Shown here in pieces: positions 40,933 through 49,388 of a DNA stretch of 64,000 bases (positions are counted from its first letter, which is position 1; each line of letters opens with the position of its first letter). A program made the position numbers and the translations under genes. Below the pieces are notes generated by a model. The model was not told the DNA's origin. It saw only the letters and a list, made by a program, of their open reading frames with translations, and made no database searches. Source of the DNA: Variovorax paradoxus (GTDB lineage: Bacteria; Pseudomonadota; Gammaproteobacteria; Burkholderiales; Burkholderiaceae_C). Location of the stretch: NCBI RefSeq assembly GCF_030811855.1, contig NZ_JAUSRN010000016.1:89422-153421 (forward strand), given 5' to 3'.

Positions 40933-41763
40933 TCAGCCGGGCCTGCCCAGCAGCCGTCGCGCAAAGAAAGCCAGGATCTCGTCGCGCGCCGCCAGTGTAG
41001 GCTGGCCGACCTCGTCGATCAGATGTGCCGTCACCACGCTGTGCGGGCTGGCCACCAGCTGCGCGAAGAAGGGTGGCGTGTCGGGGTTCGCCGCGCTGTC
41101 GGGGAGCACGCGCGCGACGAAGCGCTCGCCCAGCGCCTGTGAGAACGCCGCGAAGCGCTCGGCCTTGCAGAACCTGTCGCCCTCGAAGCGGTAGGCCATC
41201 ACGGTCAGGTCCTCACGCTCCAGGCGCCGGCGCACGGTCGCCAGTTCGTCGGCCGCCACGTTCGTGCCCGCCGGATCGTCCAGCGGCAGCGAAGGCTGGC
41301 AGACCACCGGCGCGAGCATGGCTGGCTCCATCATCATCGAGAGCGCGAAGTTGCCCGTGAAGCACATGCCGATCGCGCCAACGCCTGGGCCGCCGCACGC
41401 TTCGTGCGCGAACCGTGCGAGCGCGCGCAGCCATTGCGTTACCGGGCTCGACGCGTTCGATGCGAAGGCCCGGAACTCGGCGCTCACGCAGGCCCGCTTG
41501 AACACGGCGGCGCCTTCCCCGGCCTGGGGCACCGCGCCGTCGCGGCCGAACAGTGAGGGCATGTAGACCGTGAAGCCCGCGTCGCGCACCCAGCGGGCGA
41601 AGCGCGCCACGTGCGGGCTGATGCCAGGCATCTCGGTCATCACGACCACGGCGGGGCCCTGGCCGGCCGTGTAGACCTTCTTCTCGATGCCGTCGAGCGT
41701 GATCTGGCGCGGGGTGAAGTCGTCGAGCGGATCGTCTTCGTTCATGGAGCGGATCGGTGTCAT
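40933..41763 (-). CDS. Dienelactone hydrolase family protein
   Basis: A 276-residue alpha/beta hydrolase of the dienelactone hydrolase type. The nucleophile is Cys in AIGMCFTGNFALSM, not Ser, as in true dienelactone hydrolases. The Glu that activates it lies in VVMTEMPGISP, the Asp is probably in YRFEGDRFCKAE, and a His follows in VASPHSVVTAHL. It is soluble, without signal peptide. An ATG at 41745 (MNEDDPLDDF) is an equally good start. No chlorocatechol genes are nearby, so the substrate is open. It is divergent from the GlxA-type regulator, which probably controls it together with the nucleoside hydrolase gene. Confidence 0.85.
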   Translation of the reverse strand: MTPIRSMNEDDPLDDFTPRQITLDGIEKKVYTAGQGPAVVVMTEMPGISPHVARFARWVRDAGFTVYMPSLFGRDGAVPQAGEGAAVFKRACVSAEFRAFASNASSPVTQWLRALARFAHEACGGPGVGAIGMCFTGNFALSMMMEPAMLAPVVCQPSLPLDDPAGTNVAADELATVRRRLEREDLTVMAYRFEGDRFCKAERFAAFSQALGERFVARVLPDSAANPDTPPFFAQLVASPHSVVTAHLIDEVGQPTLAARDEILAFFARRLLGRPG

Positions 41764-41872
41764 GGGGCGCCGCCGCGTGCGTGCGGCCGTGAAGCGGATG
41801 AAGCTTGCATTGGGCCGTCGGCCTCCTGAGAATGGCAGTGTCTAATTTGACTGTTTTCAGGCTGTATCGGAC

Positions 41873-42853
41873 ATGAACGATTTCACGGTACTGGTGCTGC
41901 CGGGCGCCTTCAACTCCAGCGTCGCGGTCACGCTCGACATCCTGCGCGCAGCGCAGGCGGTGGCCGCGCGAGCCGGCGTGGCGCCGCCGCGCTGGCGGAT
42001 ATGCTCGGTGCAAGGCGGCCCGGTGCGGCTGCAGGCCGGCATGAGCCTGGACACCGCACGCTTGCCTGCGCGGCCCCGTGACGACCGCTCGATATGGGTG
42101 GTGCCGGGGCTCGGGCTCAACACGCCCGGCGAGATCCGCCAGTGCCTCGAAAGCGACGATGCGGCCAAGGCCGTCACGGGCCTCGCGCGGCATGTGAAGT
42201 CCGGCGGGCAGGTCGCGGCCTCGTGCTCGGCGGTGTTCCTGCTGAACTCCGCAGGCCTGCTTCAAGGACGCCGCGCGACGACCTCGTGGTGGTATGCGCC
42301 GCTGCTCGCGCGCATGGCGCCCGGCTGCACCGTCGATGCCGACCGCATGGTGTGTGCCGACGGGCCGGTGGTCACGGCCGGCGCCGCGTTCGCGCAAACC
42401 GACCTCATGCTGCACCTGCTGCGCGAGCGTTGCGGCAGTGCGCTCACCGACCTGGTCTCGCGCGTGCTGCTGATCGACGCGCGGCAGGCGCAGGCGCCGT
42501 TCATCGTGCCGGAGGTTCTGGCCAACGGCAACGACCTCGTGGCACGACTCGCCGCGCGGGTCGAATCGGCGCTGCCGGATGCGCCCGCGGTGAGCGTGCT
42601 GGCGAGCGAGTTCTGCATGTCGCAGCGCACGCTGGCGCGCCACATCCGCAAGGCCACTGGCAAGAGCACACAGGCACTGGTGCAGAGCGTGCGGCTGCGG
42701 CGCGCGCGCGTGCTGCTCGAGACCAGCCGGATGACGGTCGACCAGGTGGCCGGCGCCGTGGGCTACCAGGACGCCACGGCGCTCAGGCGCCTGATGAAGA
42801 AGGTGGCGGGCGCCAACCCGAGCCGCTACCGCGAAGGCGGTTACGGCGCCTGA
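41873..42853 (+). CDS. GlxA-type AraC-family regulator (DJ-1/PfpI plus HTH)
   Basis: A 326-residue regulator with two domains. The N-terminal DJ-1/PfpI-like sensor spans about residues 1-190 (VLVLPGAFNSSVAVTLDILR, VAASCSAVFLLNSAGLLQGR); the Cys at the nucleophile elbow position is retained. The C-terminal double helix-turn-helix spans about 230-320 (LASEFCMSQRTLARHIRKAT, VDQVAGAVGYQDATALRRLM). This is the GlxA/CdhR/FtrA family. Divergent placement suggests it controls the dienelactone-hydrolase-like and nucleoside hydrolase genes. The ligand is unknown. Confidence 0.9.
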   Translation: MNDFTVLVLPGAFNSSVAVTLDILRAAQAVAARAGVAPPRWRICSVQGGPVRLQAGMSLDTARLPARPRDDRSIWVVPGLGLNTPGEIRQCLESDDAAKAVTGLARHVKSGGQVAASCSAVFLLNSAGLLQGRRATTSWWYAPLLARMAPGCTVDADRMVCADGPVVTAGAAFAQTDLMLHLLRERCGSALTDLVSRVLLIDARQAQAPFIVPEVLANGNDLVARLAARVESALPDAPAVSVLASEFCMSQRTLARHIRKATGKSTQALVQSVRLRRARVLLETSRMTVDQVAGAVGYQDATALRRLMKKVAGANPSRYREGGYGA

Positions 42854-42885
42854 CGTACCCGCAACCGTCGTAGCTGCGTTGCTTG

Positions 42886-43923
42886 CTACTTCTTGCGCGC
42901 GGCGATCGCCTTCTCAGCCGTTGCCACCAGGTCTGCGCCCACGGTGGTCTTCCACTTGTCGTACACCGGCCGCGTGGCCTTCACGAAGGCTTCGCGTTCA
43001 GCGGGGGTAAGCTGGGTCACGGTCACGCCCATGCCGGCGATGTCCTTCAGCACCGGCTTGTCGGCTTCGACCAGGCCCTTGCGCGCGAGTTCGATCTCCT
43101 GCTTGCCGGCATCGACGGCGGCCTGCCGCACGATGGCCTGGTCGGCCGGGGTCCAAGAGGCCCAGATTTCCTTGTTGACCACGAACACCAGCGGGTCGGC
43201 GACGTAGCCCCAGGTGGTGACGAACTTCTGTCCTACGGTGTGCATCTTGAGGACCGTGAACAGGAAGAGCGGATTCTCCTGGCCATCGACCGCGCCGCTG
43301 GCAAGCGCGGGCTGTGCGTCGGCCCAGCTCATCTGCGTGGGGTTGGCGCCCAGCGCGGTGAACATGTCGGAGTAAATCGGCGAGCCGACGACGCGGATCT
43401 TCATGCCCTTCAAATCTTCGGGCGACTTGATCGGCTTCTTGGAGTTGGTAATTTCGCGGTAGCCGTTCTCGCCCCAGGCGAGCGGCACTACGCCGGCCTT
43501 GTCGAGGGTCTTGAACATTTCCTTGCCGACTTCGCCTTGGGTGAGCGCGTCGATGGCCGCATAGTCGGGCATGAGGAAGGGCATGGAGAACAGGTTGAGC
43601 TGCTTCACTTGCGGCGACCAGTTGATGGTCGAGCCCACGGCCAGGTCGATCACGCCCTGGCGCAGCGCGCTGAACTCGCGAGTCTGGTCGCCCTGGATGA
43701 GCGACACGCCGGGGTAGAGCTTGATGTTGATTCGGCCCTGGGTGCGCTCCTTCACGAGGTCGGCCCAGATCTTCCCGGCCTGGCCCCAAGGGGTCGGCGG
43801 GCCGAGGACCAGGGACATCTTGTATTCGGGCTTGTAGGCGGCCTGCGCCATGGCGCCGGTCGAGAACATGCCCAAGGCGGTAGCTACGGCGGCAAGGCCC
43901 ATGAGGGTGCGGCGGAATTTCAT
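42886..43923 (-). CDS. dctP: TRAP transporter solute receptor (DctP family)
   Basis: A 345-residue periplasmic receptor. The signal peptide is MKFRRTLMGLAAVATALGMF followed by a cleavage site near AMAQAA. The fold is DctP: KIWADLVKERTQGRINIKLY, the conserved binding-site Arg in LKGMKIRVVGSPIYSDMFTA, and WADAQPALASGAVDGQENPL. Such receptors bind organic acid carboxylates through that Arg. The cognate permeases DctQ and DctM lie just upstream on the same strand, but 393 nt of repeat sequence separate them. The ligand is probably an organic acid degraded by the adjacent CoA pathway; this is inference. Confidence 0.93.
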   Translation of the reverse strand: MKFRRTLMGLAAVATALGMFSTGAMAQAAYKPEYKMSLVLGPPTPWGQAGKIWADLVKERTQGRINIKLYPGVSLIQGDQTREFSALRQGVIDLAVGSTINWSPQVKQLNLFSMPFLMPDYAAIDALTQGEVGKEMFKTLDKAGVVPLAWGENGYREITNSKKPIKSPEDLKGMKIRVVGSPIYSDMFTALGANPTQMSWADAQPALASGAVDGQENPLFLFTVLKMHTVGQKFVTTWGYVADPLVFVVNKEIWASWTPADQAIVRQAAVDAGKQEIELARKGLVEADKPVLKDIAGMGVTVTQLTPAEREAFVKATRPVYDKWKTTVGADLVATAEKAIAARKK

Positions 43924-44009
43924 TTGAGGTCTCCTTGTTTTGTGAACACAACTAAGCGATGGATGTTTTCGGGAACGGTGCTGAGGCGGGAGCGTTCGGC
44001 GCGGGTGCG

Positions 44010-44106
44010 TTCAGGGCGGGTGCGCAGGCCACCGGGTACTCCCCTCCGCGAATGTCCCCCGCCTTCGGCTCCTCCTTTATTTCGCTGCGGGGAGCACCCG
44101 GCGCCC
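44010..44106 (+). repeat. Structured intergenic repeat, family 2, variant I
   Basis: Left half of an inverted pair between dctM and dctP. It is nearly identical (2 mismatches in 93) to the copy at 63908-64000. Arms CCGGGT-A-CTCCCC and GGGGAG-C-ACCCGG pair, an outer GCGCAGG/CCTGCGC stem extends them, and GCC-TTC-GGC forms an inner hairpin. Confidence 0.85.
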
Positions 44107-44266
44107 TGCGCCCACTGGGCGCTGTCGTGGTGCTGGCTGATCAACGACCGCTCTGAACAACGATCCCGTCGATGGGGTGCCTTGCGCAGCGAAATAAAGG
44201 AGGAGCCCGAAGGGCGGGGGACATTCGCGGAGAAAGGTACCCCGTCGGCGGGAGCGCGCCCTGAAA
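44107..44266 (-). repeat. Structured intergenic repeat, family 2, variant II, inverted
   Basis: Right half of the pair, in reverse orientation. It aligns with 27022-27171 over its whole length. With 44010-44106 it makes most of the 393-nt gap (43924-44316) in the TRAP gene set. Outside the repeat I see no gene there. Confidence 0.85.
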
Positions 44267-44316
44267 CGTGACCAAATGCCGAACCAAGCACTTCACGAAT
44301 AGCGCGCGGCTTCACC

Positions 44317-45615
44317 TCAATACCCCAGCTTGCGTGGCAACCAAAGCGCGAGCTCAGGGAACGCGATCACCAGCACCATCACCACGAACATCGAGAACAA
44401 CATCCAGCCGACCCAGCGCACGGTCTCTTCCATGCGCACCTTGGCGATGCGGCAAGAGACCATCAGGTTGACCGCAAGCGGTGGCGTGAATTGGCCGAGC
44501 GCGACCTTGAGCGTGAGGATCACGCCGAACCACACCGGGTCCCATTTGTAGTACTGCACGATCGGCAGCAACAGCGGCACGAAAATCAAAAAGATCGACA
44601 CGCCGTCCAGGAACATGCCGACCGTGATCAGCAGCAGGATCAGCAATGCCAGGATCCCGTATTCGCCCAGGCCAGAATTCACGATGGCCCGCGTCACCGG
44701 GTCGATGATGCCGAGCGTCGAGAGCGAGTACGCGAAGATGCCCGCGAGCGACACCACCAGCAGGATCACCGCCGAGAGTTCGCCCGACTCGCGCAGGATG
44801 ATGAACAGGTCGCGCACCTTGATCGTGCGGTGGATGCACATGCCCACGAAGAGGCCGTAGAACACCGCCACCACCGCCGCTTCGGTCGGCGTGAACCAGC
44901 CCGCGCGCATGCCGCCCAGAATGAGCACCGGCGCCGCCAGGCCCCAGATCGCTTCGCGAAAACTCTTCCAGAACGGAGGGCGCGGCAACGTCGATTCGAG
45001 CGCACCCATCTTGTGCTGGCGGGCCAGCAGCACGGCCGGGATCATCAGCGCCAGGCCGGCCATCACGCCCGGAATCATGCCGGCCGCAAACAGCGCCGGC
45101 ACCGAGGCGCCGGGCACCAGCACCGAATACACGATGAACGCGACCGAGGGCGGAATGAGGATGTCGGTGGCCGCCGCGGCACCCACCACGCTGGCCGAAA
45201 AGGCCGCCGGGTAACCCGCGCGCGACATGGCCGCGATCATCACCGCGCCCACCGCGGCGGCATTGGCCGGGCCCGAACCCGATATGCCGCCGAGGAACAT
45301 CGCCACCGCGATGGCCACCAGCGGCAGCATGCCCGGGCCGCGACCAACGATGGCCACCGCAAAGTTCACGAGCCGCAGCGCCACGCCCGAGCGATCGAAG
45401 ATGGACCCCACCAGCACGAACATCGGAATGGCCAGCAGCGGATATTTGCCGAGGCCGGCATAGAAGTTTTGCGGCACGGCCAAGAGGCCGAACCACTGGG
45501 CGTCGCTGTTGGCGAGCGCGATGCAGGCGGCGCCGGCCAGGCCGAGCGCCGCGCCGATGGGCACGCCCACCAGCATCATCACCACGAAGGCGACGAAGAG
45601 AAGGGTGGCGATCAC
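44317..45615 (-). CDS. dctM: TRAP transporter large permease (DctM family)
   Basis: A 432-residue inner-membrane protein with about twelve helices that carries solute with sodium or proton symport. Characteristic segments are LAIPMFVLVGSIFDRSG, FLGGISGSGPANAAAVGAVM with its GSGPA motif, ATDILIPPSVAFIVYSVL, and WFTPTEAAVVAVFYGLFVG. The start is a GTG at 45615 that overlaps the dctQ stop (GTGA), so the two are coupled. The open frame continues to 45993 inside dctQ and is not used. Confidence 0.93.
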   Translation of the reverse strand: MIATLLFVAFVVMMLVGVPIGAALGLAGAACIALANSDAQWFGLLAVPQNFYAGLGKYPLLAIPMFVLVGSIFDRSGVALRLVNFAVAIVGRGPGMLPLVAIAVAMFLGGISGSGPANAAAVGAVMIAAMSRAGYPAAFSASVVGAAAATDILIPPSVAFIVYSVLVPGASVPALFAAGMIPGVMAGLALMIPAVLLARQHKMGALESTLPRPPFWKSFREAIWGLAAPVLILGGMRAGWFTPTEAAVVAVFYGLFVGMCIHRTIKVRDLFIILRESGELSAVILLVVSLAGIFAYSLSTLGIIDPVTRAIVNSGLGEYGILALLILLLITVGMFLDGVSIFLIFVPLLLPIVQYYKWDPVWFGVILTLKVALGQFTPPLAVNLMVSCRIAKVRMEETVRWVGWMLFSMFVVMVLVIAFPELALWLPRKLGY

Positions 45616-46187
45616 GATGCGTCGCCCTTGCGTTTCTCGTTGTCGCCGTATTCCTTGCGGCCGCGGCGAACCATGAGGCCCACCGCGCGCAGCGCGATGG
45701 CAAAGGACACGATTGGCAGCCACATCGAATACCACCAGGCCGGCAGCCCGATGCCCGGCGTGGTCTCGTCGAAACGGTAGTCGTCCCACACCATGCGGAT
45801 GCTGAGCCCGCCGATCAGGCCAAAGAGGATGGCGATCATCAGTGCGCCGAATTGCGCGAGCCGCTTGCGGCGTGCCATCGATCCGCTCTCGGAAAAATAC
45901 TCGATGCGGATGTGCCGGTCGCGCGCCACCGCGGCCGAGCCGGCCACCAGCGCCAGCATGATCATCAGGAAGACGGAAAACTCCTCCGTCCACGCAAACG
46001 AGGAGTCGGTGAAGTAGCGCACCAGCACGTTGGCAAAGGTGATGAGCGCCAGCGCGCCCATGATGATGACGGTGAGCCAGTCTTCGATGGCGAGCGGCAC
46101 CTTGGTGGGCTCGTCGGCGGCTTCTATGTCTGGGGGGAGGGGGCTGGCGGCGTCCAGCAGCGGGCCGGACTCGTTGGGAGTGGTCAT
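45612..46187 (-). CDS. dctQ: TRAP transporter small permease (DctQ family)
   Basis: A 191-residue inner-membrane protein with four helices: IEDWLTVIIMGALALITFANV, FSVFLMIMLALVAGSAAVAR, FGALMIAILFGLIGGLSIRMV and WLPIVSFAIALRAVGLMVRR. RYFTDSSFAWTEEFSVF and AVARDRHIRIEYF are the family motifs. It has an acidic N-terminal tail of about 35 residues. DctQ joins DctM as the permease complex. It is the first TRAP gene on this strand and lies 123 nt downstream of a Bug receptor. Confidence 0.92.
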   Translation of the reverse strand: MTTPNESGPLLDAASPLPPDIEAADEPTKVPLAIEDWLTVIIMGALALITFANVLVRYFTDSSFAWTEEFSVFLMIMLALVAGSAAVARDRHIRIEYFSESGSMARRKRLAQFGALMIAILFGLIGGLSIRMVWDDYRFDETTPGIGLPAWWYSMWLPIVSFAIALRAVGLMVRRGRKEYGDNEKRKGDAS

Positions 46188-46310
46188 CGAAGGGAGAAGG
46201 GGAAGCAGCTATGAATGGTAACGATCCATGACCATCCGTTCATCGGGGTTTTCCTAAGCTGCGGCCCCGTTCCCCAGTTCCCTTCGACCCCCTTCGAGGC
46301 CCTTGGTGTG

Positions 46311-47312
46311 CTACTCGAGCTTGGCGCCCGAATCCTTGATCAGCCGCTCCCAGATCGGGCTTTCCTTTTTGTACACCGCGTTGAAAGCCTCGGGCGAACT
46401 CTCCTTCAGGTCGAAGCCCATCGCCGCCACGCGCGCCTGCACGTCGGGCTGGCGGGTGGCCTTACCCACTTCGTCGGCAATGCGCTGCACGATCGGCTTG
46501 GGCGTGCCGGCCGGCATGGCAATGGCGAGCCAGCCGGTCACGCGGTAGGCCTCGTCCTTCAGCCCCTGCTCGGCCAGCGTGGGCACGTTGGGCAGCGTGG
46601 CCATGCGGCGTTCGCCGCTCACGCCGATGGCCTTGAGCTTGCCCGCCTCGATGTGCGGCTTGGCCACCAGCGCGCTCGCGAAGGCCATCTGGATCTGGCC
46701 GCCGATCAGGTCCTGCAGCATCGGCGATTCGCCCTTGTAGGCGATGTGGTTCATCTCGGCCTTCTGCGTGAGGCTCATGTGCGCGCCCGCCAGGTGTGGG
46801 TAGGCGCCCACGCCGTAAGAGCCGTAAGCCACCTTGCCCTTGTTGGCGACCACGTACTTCAGCAACTCGGGCCCGGTGTTGGCGGGCACGCTGGGGTGGA
46901 CCACCAGCACAAGCGGAGCGGTTGCGATCTGATAGACCAGCGTGAGGTCGCGCTGCGTGTCGTAGGGCAGCTTCTCGTACAGGAACTGGTTGGTCAGAAG
47001 CGAGTTGCTCAGCGACAGCGCGATGGTGTAGCCGTCGGCCGGCGCCTTGGCGACCGCATCGGTGCCAATGATCCCGGCGGCGCCTGGCTTGTTGTCGATG
47101 ATGACGGGCTGGCCCAGCCCGGCCGCCATCTTCTCGCCCAGCACGCGGGCCAGCACATCGGTCGCGCCGCCGGGTGCAAAGGGCACCACCATGCGGATCG
47201 GCTTGTTCGGGTAGGTCTGCGCCCAGGCCGCGGTGGTGGCGAGCGCCAGCGAGGCGATGCCGCAGTGCAGGGCGCGGCGGGTGAGCCCGCGGGGGGTGGG
47301 AGTTGCGTTCAT
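46311..47312 (-). CDS. Bug-family (TctC-like) solute-binding protein
   Basis: A 333-residue periplasmic receptor. After a twin-Arg-like signal region (TPRGLTRRALHCGIASLALA), the mature protein starts near QTYPNKPIRMVVPFAPGGATD, the Bug hallmark. VIIDNKPGAAGIIGTDAVAK and FNAVYKKESPIWERLIKDSG are typical. Bug proteins bind carboxylates or amides and serve TctAB permeases or signalling; no tctAB genes are present in the window. It sits between the acyl-CoA synthetase and the TRAP genes on the same strand. Confidence 0.92.
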   Translation of the reverse strand: MNATPTPRGLTRRALHCGIASLALATTAAWAQTYPNKPIRMVVPFAPGGATDVLARVLGEKMAAGLGQPVIIDNKPGAAGIIGTDAVAKAPADGYTIALSLSNSLLTNQFLYEKLPYDTQRDLTLVYQIATAPLVLVVHPSVPANTGPELLKYVVANKGKVAYGSYGVGAYPHLAGAHMSLTQKAEMNHIAYKGESPMLQDLIGGQIQMAFASALVAKPHIEAGKLKAIGVSGERRMATLPNVPTLAEQGLKDEAYRVTGWLAIAMPAGTPKPIVQRIADEVGKATRQPDVQARVAAMGFDLKESSPEAFNAVYKKESPIWERLIKDSGAKLE

Positions 47313-47366
47313 GTTGGCGATGTCTCCGGATGTCGTTGTTTAGTTGGCGAACGAAACGGGGCGTGG

Positions 47367-49340
47367 CTATTCAACGAACACCCGCGTCTTGAATGGAAGC
47401 GGCTCGAGCGCCGTGCGGATCCGCTCCTGCAGCGCGGTGGCGAGCGCGCCTGCGGCCCCCGCATCGATGCGCACCTGCACCAGGCTCTCGCCCTCGCCGC
47501 GCACGCTCGGCCGGGCGGCTTCCGCCACGCCGAGCTCGTCGCAGATTTGCGCCACGCCAGCCGCCACCACGCGGCTCGCGGCCATGGCGCGAAGCTCGGG
47601 CTTGTAGATCTTGCCGACGTTGGTCATCGGCATGTGCTCGATGACGATCACCGACCGGGGCTTGGCGGGCGCCTCGTCGACGCGCGCGGCGGTGAAGGCC
47701 AGCAACTCGTCCGCGGTGGCCGATGCGCCCGGCACCAGCGTGGCAAAGACCACCGGCAGTTCGCCGGCATACGCATCGGGCGCGCCCACCGCCGCGCACA
47801 GCTGCACCGCGGGATGCGCGCCCAGCGCGTCCTCGATCACCTTGGGGTCGATGTTGTGGCCGCTGCGGATGATCAGGTCCTTCGAGCGGCCGCTGAGGTT
47901 GAGCCGCCCCTCGCCGTCGATCCATCCCAGGTCGCCGGTGGCAAGCCAGCCGTCGGCCGTGAAAGCCCTGGCGTTGTCGGCCGGATCGACGAAACCCGAG
48001 AACAGGTTGGGCGACTTGAACAGCACCATGCCTTGCTCGCCTGGCGGCAGGTCGCGGTCGCTGGCGTTGCCGTTCTCGTCGATCGCCACGATGCGCATCT
48101 GCATGTAGGGCAGCGGAAAGCCGACGCAGCCCGCGGGCCCGTCCACGCCCGGCGGCGTGATGGTCGAGATGCCCGCCATCTCGGTCATGCCCAGGCTCTC
48201 ATGCACATGCAGCCCGAACAGGCGCTCGAAGCGCGCGGCCAGTTCCGGCGAGAGCACGGCGGCGCCCGTGCGGCAGTAGCCGATCGATGAAATGTCGGCG
48301 CCGGCCAGCGGCACGTTCGCCAGTGCGGCAAGCACCGTGGGCACGGCCGACAGCGATGTCGGCCGGTATTTCTCGACCAGCTTCCAGTAGTTGGCGAGCA
48401 CCTCCTTGTTGCGCAGCAGCGAGGTCGTCGGAATGATCACTTCCATGCCCGCCGAGAGCGACGCCAGCGAGGCTGGCAGCACGCCCGCCACGTGGAACAG
48501 CGGATAACCGTTGATCGAAATGCCTTGGTCGTTCATGCCCGCGACCTGCACGCTGGCCCACGCGGTGAATACTTGCGCGCCGTGGCTGTGGCGCGCGAGC
48601 TTCGGGGCGCCGGTGGTGCCGCCGGTATGAAAGTAGGCGGCGATGTCGGTCGGTGCGATGTCGCGGCCGCTCACGAGGCGATCAGACGGCTGTGCCGAAC
48701 GCAGCACGTTGAACTCGGCCACGCCCGGCAGCGCGCCCGCGCTGCCCGATCCTGTTTCATGCAGCGCGCCCGCCGCTCCCGGCGCTTCGTCATGCGGCGC
48801 CACGCGCAGCACGGTCGTGAGCGTGGGTACCTGCCCGCGCAAACGCATCGCCTTCGACCACATGCCCGACTCGCTGTCGGAGCCATAGGCGATCAGCACC
48901 TTGGCGCGGCCGGCGGTCATCAGCGCCACCAGCTTCTCGTCGGTCAAAAGCGGATTGAGCGGCTGCACGATGCCGGCCGCCTCGCCGCCCCAGAGCGCGA
49001 GGTGATATTCGAGGCAGCCCGGCAGCAGCACCGCCACCGCGTCATCAGGGCCCACGCCCAGCGCATGCAGCATGTTCGCGGTCTGGTGGATGCCCGCGAG
49101 CAATTCGGCATACGACCAGCGGATTGGTTCATCGGCCGGGTTGCCGGTGCGCAGAAAGGTCAGCGCGGTCTTGTTGCCGAAGGCCGCGCCCGCGTTGCGA
49201 AAGATCTCGTAGGTGCTGCGGACTGTCAGCGCCTGCTCCAGCGGCGTCTCTTCGAGCTTACGGATGTCCGCCAGGCTGCGAACTGGCAACAGGGGGCGGA
49301 ACGGCGCGCCGGCCACGTTTATCTTCTTGCTATCTGCCAT
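47367..49340 (-). CDS. AMP-forming acyl-CoA synthetase
   Basis: A 657-residue adenylate-forming ligase that activates a carboxylic acid to its CoA ester with ATP. The P-loop is AAYFHTGGTTGAPKLARHSH (near 235). HESLGMTEMAGISTI holds the A5 motif, GWLATGDLGWIDGEGRLNLS and GRSKDLIIRSGHNIDPKVIE the A7 and A8 motifs, and VGKIYKPELR the catalytic C-terminal Lys. The acid is not decidable by eye. It lies between two Bug receptor genes in the minus-strand catabolic run, so it probably starts that pathway. Confidence 0.92.
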   Translation of the reverse strand: MADSKKINVAGAPFRPLLPVRSLADIRKLEETPLEQALTVRSTYEIFRNAGAAFGNKTALTFLRTGNPADEPIRWSYAELLAGIHQTANMLHALGVGPDDAVAVLLPGCLEYHLALWGGEAAGIVQPLNPLLTDEKLVALMTAGRAKVLIAYGSDSESGMWSKAMRLRGQVPTLTTVLRVAPHDEAPGAAGALHETGSGSAGALPGVAEFNVLRSAQPSDRLVSGRDIAPTDIAAYFHTGGTTGAPKLARHSHGAQVFTAWASVQVAGMNDQGISINGYPLFHVAGVLPASLASLSAGMEVIIPTTSLLRNKEVLANYWKLVEKYRPTSLSAVPTVLAALANVPLAGADISSIGYCRTGAAVLSPELAARFERLFGLHVHESLGMTEMAGISTITPPGVDGPAGCVGFPLPYMQMRIVAIDENGNASDRDLPPGEQGMVLFKSPNLFSGFVDPADNARAFTADGWLATGDLGWIDGEGRLNLSGRSKDLIIRSGHNIDPKVIEDALGAHPAVQLCAAVGAPDAYAGELPVVFATLVPGASATADELLAFTAARVDEAPAKPRSVIVIEHMPMTNVGKIYKPELRAMAASRVVAAGVAQICDELGVAEAARPSVRGEGESLVQVRIDAGAAGALATALQERIRTALEPLPFKTRVFVE

Positions 49341-49388
49341 GCGTGTCTCCTGATGTTGTCTCTTGTCCGCCGCGTGCGAATCGCTGTT

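Noticed and set aside
44010..44266. Protein-coding gene in the dctM-dctP gap
   Set aside because: Short frames here are repeat sequence translated in several frames, without ribosome binding sites or conserved domains; variant copies change the frames.
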